Assembly (NCBI GenBank): GCA_031284485.1
Contig: JAISZT010000080.1
Span: 1-61,370, forward strand
From: Desulfovibrio sp.
Lineage (GTDB): Bacteria; Desulfobacterota; Desulfovibrionia; Desulfovibrionales; Desulfovibrionaceae
DNA length: 61,370 nucleotides
Direction: 5' to 3'
The translations under genes were made by a program, and so were the position numbers. The notes under the pieces are model-generated. The model did not search any database. It was not told the origin of the DNA and saw nothing but the letters and a program-made list of their open reading frames with translations. This document shows, one piece after another, positions 56,349 to 61,370 of this stretch. How positions within the stretch are numbered: position 1 is the stretch's first letter; every line of letters begins with the position of its first letter.

Positions 56349-56855
56349 ATGGATATTTTTGAAACGCTGTTTACACGGCGCAGCATACGCAAATACACGC
56401 AGGAATCTGTGACCGACGAGGATGTCGGTCTGTTGCTCAAGGCCGCCATGCTGGCCCCCAGCGCCAACAACCGGCAGCCGTGGCATTTTGTGGTTGTGCG
56501 GGACAAAAAGACGCGCGAGGCTCTCGCAGCGCGGCATCCCTATGCGAAAATGGCCGCGGAAGCGCCTGTGGTGATTGTTGTCTGTGGAGACGTCGCCGAC
56601 GGCATAGGCGGTTACTGGGTGCAAGACTGCTCAGCGGCGACGCAAAACCTGCTGCTGGCGGCGCGTGGCAAAAACCTGGGAACAGTCTGGTGCGGCGTTT
56701 ATCCGGTTGATGACCGTGTGGCGGTGGTGCGTGAAATTCTGAACCTGCCGGCCGGCATCATGCCGCTGGGTCTTGTTGTTCTGGGACATCCCGCGCAGCC
56801 GTTTTCTGAAGCGCACCGCTTTAATGAAAGCAAAATTCATCACGATATGTGGTAA
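56349..56855 (+). CDS. Nitroreductase-family FMN protein
   Basis: This 168-residue protein is a short nitroreductase-type flavoprotein: RRSIRKYTQESVTDEDV near residues 10-26, and APSANNRQPWHFVVV, the FMN phosphate site. The C-terminal GYWVQDCSAATQNLLLAA and the LPLGLVVLGHPAQ-like part fit. Natural substrates are usually quinones or nitro compounds; here they are unknown. It is co-directional with bfr and ends with a hairpin and terminator. Confidence 0.88.
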   Translation: MDIFETLFTRRSIRKYTQESVTDEDVGLLLKAAMLAPSANNRQPWHFVVVRDKKTREALAARHPYAKMAAEAPVVIVVCGDVADGIGGYWVQDCSAATQNLLLAARGKNLGTVWCGVYPVDDRVAVVREILNLPAGIMPLGLVVLGHPAQPFSEAHRFNESKIHHDMW

Positions 56856-56867
56856 CGTATTCTTTTC

Positions 56868-56938
56868 CCGACAAAAGTCATCGCATGGCCGGTGGCTTTT
56901 GTCGGCCACTCGGCGCTACGGCGGCAAGCCGTTTTTTT
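56868..56938 (+). terminator. Hairpin plus rho-independent terminator before the aldolase gene
   Basis: CCGACAAAAG (56868-56877) pairs with CTTTTGTCGG (56896-56905). A second, short hairpin ACGGC/GCCGT (56918-56932) runs into seven T residues (56932-56938). The T-run ends exactly at the ATG of the aldolase gene (56939), which has no Shine-Dalgarno sequence. Confidence 0.6.
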
Positions 56939-57730
56939 ATGACAATACTCGACATTCGCGCCCGGCTTGAGGCGGACAAACCCACAATAGGCTCCTGGCT
57001 GCAAACTCCTTCCCCCGATGTGGCGGAGCTTATGGCCCGCGCCGGGTATGACTGGGTGGCGGCGGATATGGAACACGGTTCTTTTGGCCGTGCAACGTTG
57101 CCGGATATTTTTCGGGCTATTGAATGCGGAGGGGCCGCTCCCTTCGCCCGTCTTCCCCAGGCCGACAAAGTTTCGATCAAATCCGCTCTGGAAGCCGGCG
57201 CGCAGGGTTTGATTTTTCCCATGATTGAAAGCCGTGAACAGCTTGACGGCGCTGTTGACTGGGCCACGTATCCGGGGCAGGACACATGGCGCAAAGCAGG
57301 TGAAAGCGCGTGGGAATTTCGCGGCGTGGGCTTCTGCCGGGCCAATGGTTTCGGCAAAAATTTTGACGCCTATCTGGATGAACGCGCTCCGAAACTTTTT
57401 TTGGTAGCCCAGATTGAGCATGTACGCGCCTTGGACAATCTGGACGCCATTCTGACGCATCCGCGTCTGGACGCCATCATGGTCGGCCCGTATGATCTTT
57501 CCGGAAGCATGGGGTTGACGGGGCAGTTTGAGCATCCTGATTTTCTGTCGGCCATGTCCCGCATACAGCTTGCCTGTAAAAAACACGGGGCGCGTATGGG
57601 GTTGCATATCGTGCAGCCCGATCCGGAAGAATTGGCCCGGCAGGTGGCGGCTGGCAGCCGGTTTATCGCCTACGGCATTGACACGGTCTTTTTGTGGCGG
57701 GCGGCTGAACGTCCCGCCTTGGAATATTGA
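56939..57730 (+). CDS. HpcH/HpaI-family aldolase
   Basis: This 263-residue TIM-barrel protein is of the class II pyruvate aldolase type. It has the arginine-site and metal-site motifs GSWLQTPSPDVAELMARAGYDWVAADMEHG, FARLPQ, and the PMIESREQLDGAV and QIEHVRALDN segments, whose E and D residues bind metal. Such enzymes join pyruvate to an aldehyde to give a 2-keto-3-deoxy acid, or run the reverse. The epimerase starts just after it. The start at 56939 fits the family, though no ribosome site is present. Confidence 0.9.
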   Translation: MTILDIRARLEADKPTIGSWLQTPSPDVAELMARAGYDWVAADMEHGSFGRATLPDIFRAIECGGAAPFARLPQADKVSIKSALEAGAQGLIFPMIESREQLDGAVDWATYPGQDTWRKAGESAWEFRGVGFCRANGFGKNFDAYLDERAPKLFLVAQIEHVRALDNLDAILTHPRLDAIMVGPYDLSGSMGLTGQFEHPDFLSAMSRIQLACKKHGARMGLHIVQPDPEELARQVAAGSRFIAYGIDTVFLWRAAERPALEY

Positions 57731-57732
57731 CA

Positions 57733-58647
57733 GTGAAAATAACCGTTTTCGGCGGTTCCGGTTTTTTGGGATCGCATATCTGCGACACGCTTTCTTCAGC
57801 GGGTCATGCCGTCACCATTGTGGATCTGCGCCCTTCCGACTGGCTGCGTCCGGACCAGGTTATGCTGACAGGCAATATCCTTGACGAGGAAACAGTGCGG
57901 ACGGGCATTGACGGCGCGGATATGGTGTTCAACTATGCCGGCATCGCGGATATAGGAGAAGCCAACAACCGCCCGGTGGACACGGCGCGGATCAATGTTG
58001 TGGGAAACGTCATGCTGCTGGATGCGTGCCGCAAGGCGAAAATCAAACGCTATGTGTTTGCCAGTTCGCTTTATGTGTACGGCAAATCGGGCGGATTTTA
58101 CCGTTGCAGCAAGCAGGCCTGTGAAATATATATTGAAAATTATCAGGCCATGCACAATTTGCCCTATACGATTTTGCGCTATGGCTCACTGTACGGGCCG
58201 CGCGCCGACAGGCGCAACGCCATTCACAGATTTGTTCACGAGGCGCTGACAACGGGCTCCATTACTTATTACGGCTCACCGACCGCCTTGCGCGAATACG
58301 TGCATGTGGACGACGCCTCAACCGCGACGCTGGCCGTGCTGTCCAAGGAATTTGAAAATCAGAACATCATCATCTCCGGCAATCAACCTATGCGTGTGGG
58401 TGATCTGTTCAAAATGATAGGTGAAATTCTGGGCAGGGAATTGAACGTCATATACCAGGATGATCCCAACAGCGGGCATTACCAGATCACGCCCTACGCG
58501 TTTATGCCGAAGGTGGGGCGCAAGCTGATGCCGCCTTTGAGTGTGGATCTGGGGCAGGGCATACTGCGCGTCATGGAAGAGGAACACAAAGCCTTGCACC
58601 CGGATCAGCAGGTTGCGGGCGGATATTTACTGCCAACAGACGATTAG
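57733..58647 (+). CDS. NAD-dependent epimerase/dehydratase (sugar-nucleotide SDR)
   Basis: This 304-residue Rossmann enzyme has FGGSGFLGSH at its N terminus, SSLYVYG, and the catalytic YxxxK in FYRCSKQACE. Its substrate is most likely a nucleotide-activated sugar. I place the start at GTG 57733, two bases after the aldolase stop; a TTG at 57727 overlaps it. It is tightly packed with the other cassette genes. Confidence 0.88.
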   Translation: MKITVFGGSGFLGSHICDTLSSAGHAVTIVDLRPSDWLRPDQVMLTGNILDEETVRTGIDGADMVFNYAGIADIGEANNRPVDTARINVVGNVMLLDACRKAKIKRYVFASSLYVYGKSGGFYRCSKQACEIYIENYQAMHNLPYTILRYGSLYGPRADRRNAIHRFVHEALTTGSITYYGSPTALREYVHVDDASTATLAVLSKEFENQNIIISGNQPMRVGDLFKMIGEILGRELNVIYQDDPNSGHYQITPYAFMPKVGRKLMPPLSVDLGQGILRVMEEEHKALHPDQQVAGGYLLPTDD

Positions 58648-58658
58648 GGAGTTTACCC

Positions 58659-59429
58659 ATGAACATATTGGCCATTATCCCGGCGCGTATGGGCTCAAGC
58701 CGTTTTCCCGGCAAACCGCTTGCCCTGATTCACAACGTGCCCATGGTCGGGCATGTGGCCTTTCGTACGGCCATGAGCAAAGCGCTGTCAAATACCTATG
58801 TGGCGACCTGTGACCCGATTATCGAGAATTATTGCCGTGACGCCGGTCTTGATTGCGTGATGACGGGCGGACATCACGTGCGCTGCTCGACGCGTACCGC
58901 GGAAGCCCTGCTGAAAATTGAGGCCGAAACCGGAAAAAAGGCCGATATCGTCGTTATGGTGCAGGGCGACGAACCGATGGTCACGCCTGAAATGATAGAC
59001 GCCGCCGTGGAGCCGATGCTGCGTGATCCTTCCATTAATGTTGTCAATCTGATGGCGGACATGGACACCCTGGAAGAATTTGAAGACCCCAACGAGGTCA
59101 AGGTGGTCACGGACCGTTTTGACAACGCCATATATTTTTCACGCGAACCTGTCCCCTCGCGCAAAAAAGGTTCCGACAGGGTGCCCATGCGCAAGCAGGT
59201 GTGCGTAATCCCTTTCCGACGCGATTATCTGCTCCGTTTTAACGAGATGGAAGAAAGCCCGCTGGAAATCTATGAGTCGGTGGATATGCTGCGCATTCTG
59301 GAATATGGCGAAAAAGTGCGCATGGTGCCGACATCCTGCCGCACCTGGAGCGTGGACACGCCGGAAGATCTGGCCCGCGTGGCGCGCCTTATGGAAAATG
59401 ACGCGTTGATGCGCAGCTACAGAAAATAA
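58659..59429 (+). CDS. KdsB-like CMP-sugar-acid cytidylyltransferase
   Basis: This 256-residue enzyme resembles CMP-Kdo synthetase: IPARMGSSRFPGKPLA (7-22), VQGDEPMVTPEMID in the middle, YFSREPVPSRKK and the C-terminal WSVDTPEDLARV. It would transfer CMP to the 2-hydroxyl of a keto-deoxy sugar acid. A family-typical KdsB is normally close to other LPS genes, but this one sits with an aldolase and phosphatase of another type, so the substrate may not be Kdo. The next gene starts directly after the stop. Confidence 0.88.
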   Translation: MNILAIIPARMGSSRFPGKPLALIHNVPMVGHVAFRTAMSKALSNTYVATCDPIIENYCRDAGLDCVMTGGHHVRCSTRTAEALLKIEAETGKKADIVVMVQGDEPMVTPEMIDAAVEPMLRDPSINVVNLMADMDTLEEFEDPNEVKVVTDRFDNAIYFSREPVPSRKKGSDRVPMRKQVCVIPFRRDYLLRFNEMEESPLEIYESVDMLRILEYGEKVRMVPTSCRTWSVDTPEDLARVARLMENDALMRSYRK

Positions 59430-60047
59430 ATGCTCCCTCCGTCAGGCCCGTCACATATCGCCAGGATTCTGTCGGCGCTGGAAGAGTTCTGGATCGCGCT
59501 TTTCGCCTGGATACCTACGCCCGTCGGCCTGTTTTTGCGCTGTTGCGTCTGGTGGCCGCTCTTTGCACGTTGCGGGCTTGTGCGTTTCGGCACGGGGCTG
59601 ACCTTGTCGGGTTGTAAAAATATGCGCCTGGCTGATGGCGTGCGCCTGGGCCGGGGCTGCTTTGTAACCGCCGGCAACGGCGCGCTTGTGTTGGGGGAAA
59701 ATGTGGCTCTTTCCCCTTGTGTTCATCTCGGGGCGGACTGGGGGCGCATAGAGATAGGGGCGCATACCGCTATCGGCCCCGGCGTGGTGATTCGCGCGGC
59801 CAATCACCGCTTCACGCGCAAGGAACTGCCCATCATGCTGCAAGGGCATGTTGCAGGGCAGATAATCATTGAAGAAGATGTCTGGATAGGGGCAAATTGC
59901 GTTGTCACGCCTGACGTGCGCATCGGGCGCGGCGCTGTTGTGGGCGCCGGTGCGGTAGTGACGCGCGATGTCGCGCCCTATTCCATTGTCGGCGGTGTTC
60001 CGGCAAAAATTATCGGTACGCGAAACGGGGAAGAACAATGTCGTTAG
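59430..60047 (+). CDS. Left-handed beta-helix (hexapeptide) acyltransferase
   Basis: This 205-residue protein has several hexapeptide repeats (such as VRLGRGCFV, IEIGAHTAIGPGVVI, IIIEEDVWIGANCVV, VRIGRGAVVGAGAVV) and the catalytic histidine in AANHRF, like WbbJ/LpxA-type O-acetyltransferases. The N-terminal 50 residues form a hydrophobic segment that may bind the membrane. It likely acetylates a sugar. It abuts the cytidylyltransferase and overlaps the HAD gene by ten bases. Confidence 0.88.
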   Translation: MLPPSGPSHIARILSALEEFWIALFAWIPTPVGLFLRCCVWWPLFARCGLVRFGTGLTLSGCKNMRLADGVRLGRGCFVTAGNGALVLGENVALSPCVHLGADWGRIEIGAHTAIGPGVVIRAANHRFTRKELPIMLQGHVAGQIIIEEDVWIGANCVVTPDVRIGRGAVVGAGAVVTRDVAPYSIVGGVPAKIIGTRNGEEQCR

Positions 60048-60673
60048 AATGTCTTGTTTTTGATTGCGATGGCGTGATTCTGGACAGCGTGCCCATAAAA
60101 ACGAAGGCTTTTGCCCGATTGGCCGAACCCTACGGCGGTGAGGCGCGGGATAGTCTGGTCATGTACCATGCCGAACACGGCGGGGTGAGCCGTTTTAAAA
60201 AATTTGAATGGTTTTTCAGTGAAGTGGTCGGGCGTGAAATAACCGCTGAAGAATCCCGTGAATGGGGTGAGCTTTTTGCGCAATATGTCCTGGATGAAGT
60301 GCGGCGTTGCCCGTTGATCCCCGGCGTCAGGGATGTGCTCACCGCGTGGCGCGGCAAGCTGCCGCTGTACGTCTGCTCCGGCGCGCCTGAGGAAGAACTG
60401 CGTTTTGTGTTACAAGAACGTGAATTGGCTGATTATTTTGTCGATATTTGCGGCTCGCCGCCGGCAAAGCATGAGTTGCTGGCGCGGATTGTGGCGAAAG
60501 CCGACGTGTTGCCGGAACAGACCCTGATGGTGGGAGACGCGCAAACGGATTACAACGCGGCGATCACTGTGGGTACGCTGTTTTATGGCGTTGGGGCGGA
60601 TCTCAAGGGCGGGGGATATCCCTGGGGACAGGATCTTGCGGAATTGAACGCCTGGGTTGCGGCCAACAGATGA
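60038..60673 (+). CDS. HAD-superfamily phosphatase
   Basis: This 211-residue HAD protein has motif I FDCDGVILDS (8-17), motif II VCSGAPEEE, and motif III/IV VGDAQTDYNAA. It is a phosphoglycolate/beta-phosphoglucomutase-like member with a helical cap, and is not similar in layout to KdsC. It may remove phosphate from the aldolase product. It overlaps the acyltransferase gene by ten bases and is the last gene of the cassette. Confidence 0.85.
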   Translation: MSLECLVFDCDGVILDSVPIKTKAFARLAEPYGGEARDSLVMYHAEHGGVSRFKKFEWFFSEVVGREITAEESREWGELFAQYVLDEVRRCPLIPGVRDVLTAWRGKLPLYVCSGAPEEELRFVLQERELADYFVDICGSPPAKHELLARIVAKADVLPEQTLMVGDAQTDYNAAITVGTLFYGVGADLKGGGYPWGQDLAELNAWVAANR

Positions 60674-60911
60674 GCGGATTGTCAGACGTCATAAAGTTTT
60701 TACTTATTGAAATCCAAGGATACACTGAATAATGGCATAATTATAGCATGTTTTTTATGGCGATTCCGAACGGATTAAATCAGCACATCCTTACCTGCTC
60801 CTCCGCCAGCAGATTCGATTACGTCTGCACCGCTTGATACGTGGTTATGGGCTGGACGTACGAAACGCTTCGTTTGTTCCCCGCTCCTTCCCTGATTTCC
60901 CTGCTGCAATA
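60674..60911. other. Intergenic sequence between the sugar cassette and the IS element
   Basis: No intact gene is seen. The stretch 60775-60911 could encode the end of a protein on the minus strand (see the pseudogene entry). The rest is A/T-rich and holds no clear terminator or promoter. Confidence 0.35.
60775..60911 (-). pseudogene. Possible 3' end of a gene cut by the IS element
   Basis: On the minus strand, about 45 codons run without a stop and end at 60775 with TAA. The translation ends in SAGGGAGKDVLI and has an ordered-looking codon pattern. The frame continues to the right into what I take as the IS left end, so it could be the tail of a gene broken by the insertion. The alternative is a chance frame; I recognise no family. 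Confidence 0.25.
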
Positions 60912-60943
60912 TAAGACCGTTGCAAATTGATATCAATAGTACA

Positions 60944-60972
60944 TTGACATTATTGATTAAATTTAATATATT
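60944..60972 (+). promoter_or_regulatory. Predicted sigma70 promoter of the transposase
   Basis: TTGACA (60944-60949), a 17-base spacer, and TATATT (60967-60972), followed by GATGAGGT before the ATG at 61001. Confidence 0.6.
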
Positions 60973-61000
60973 GCCTTGTCGAAACATGATGAGGTGAACT

Positions 61001-61370
61001 ATGGAACGTCAAATGAGTCAATTCGGGTTGGCAGATTACTATGCGGCAAAGAATCATATCCGGGCCGGCTTTCTGGATGGCGTTGACTCCATGATGCATT
61101 GGAAACCTGTTGAGAAGCTGCTGCATGCCGGACTGGGCAGAGAGCATGGCGGTATCCGTTCCGGCCCCAAGCATTATCCGGCTCTGCTTATGTTTAAAAT
61201 TCTGTTGTTGCAGCAGTGGTACGGCTTAAGCGATCAAGAAACCGAGTTTGCCCTGCTTGACCGCCTTTCTTTCTCGCGCTTCACCGGAATAGCGCTTTCC
61301 GAGTCTGTTCCTGATCACACAACCATCTGCCGTTTTAGAAATTTGCTTGTGGGAAAAACGGAGAATTTTG
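61001..61370 (+). CDS. IS5-family transposase, N-terminal part
   Basis: The first 123 residues of a transposase are present and run off the window end without a stop. The N-terminal domain (DUF772 type) is recognised by FGLADYYAAKNH, the LLMFKILLLQQWYGLSDQETEFALLDRLSF pattern and VPDHTTICRFR. The first catalytic aspartate (DDE domain) would lie further downstream. ATG 61001 follows GATGAGGT. Confidence 0.9.
   Translation, partial: MERQMSQFGLADYYAAKNHIRAGFLDGVDSMMHWKPVEKLLHAGLGREHGGIRSGPKHYPALLMFKILLLQQWYGLSDQETEFALLDRLSFSRFTGIALSESVPDHTTICRFRNLLVGKTENF

Larger units (their letters stand above)
60912..61370 (+). mobile_element. IS5-family insertion sequence, cut by the window end
   Basis: The left end is not certain, but a segment AGACCGTTGCAAA at about 60912-60924 looks like the (G)AGACCxTTGCAAA ends I recall for IS5-type elements. 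The transposase and its strong promoter follow; the right end lies outside the window. Confidence 0.6.

Noticed and set aside
1..61370. tRNA, rRNA or CRISPR features
   Set aside because: I saw no cloverleaf-like gene, no rRNA sequence and no regularly spaced direct repeats.

Overview
The window looks like a chromosomal segment of a Desulfovibrio-type sulfate reducer (Desulfovibrionales). This rests on three observations. The order DUF177-rpmF-plsX-fabHG-acpP-fabF-glyA-dCMP deaminase-ribDEH-nusB-leuS-holA is one I know from that group. The bacterioferritin closely resembles the Desulfovibrio desulfuricans protein, including Met57. The polyglucose genes are also in keeping with the group. No rRNA, tRNA or CRISPR array was recognised.

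Region by region. 0-1 kb: an orphan polytopic membrane protein. 1-4.3 kb: a dihydrouridine synthase, then thiSGH behind a structured leader. 4.4-6.8 kb (minus): a Nudix hydrolase and an ABC-F ATPase. 6.9-7.7 kb: a glycosyltransferase-like protein. 7.7-11.6 kb (minus): a tight pyrK-pyrD-GNAT-epimerase operon. 11.7-11.95 kb: a 254-bp element with 21-bp terminal inverted repeats and a transposase zinc-ribbon fragment. 12.2-18 kb: tolC, glnS, ilvD, a GIY-YIG protein and a LysE exporter. 18-41.2 kb: a long plus-strand housekeeping block for fatty acids, one-carbon and riboflavin metabolism, tRNA charging, DNA replication and repair, Lon, and isoprenoids (ispG, ispA, dxs). 41.2-41.8 kb: a hairpin cluster and an orphan Hpt protein.

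41.8-50.8 kb (minus) is a four-gene polyglucose operon: debranching enzyme, GT4 synthase, GH57 enzyme, and a 1418-residue protein that joins a eukaryote-like GT3 glycogen synthase to a GT35 phosphorylase. 51.1-55.2 kb (minus) holds HIT, LapA-like, mutS and DUF1992 genes. 55.3-56.9 kb holds a Fur-family regulator, bacterioferritin and a nitroreductase. 56.9-60.7 kb is a five-gene plus-strand cassette: HpcH/HpaI aldolase, epimerase, KdsB-like cytidylyltransferase, hexapeptide acyltransferase and HAD phosphatase. It reads like a parallel to the Kdo pathway and may make a CMP-activated 3-deoxy-ulosonic acid. The window ends inside an IS5-family transposase.

The points I find most worth a second look are the aldolase/CMP-sugar cassette, the synthase-phosphorylase fusion, the prolyl-tRNA synthetase that has lost its editing insertion, the thi leader, the small inverted-repeat element, a palindrome shared by two distant gene ends, and several genes whose predicted -10 box lies almost on the start codon.
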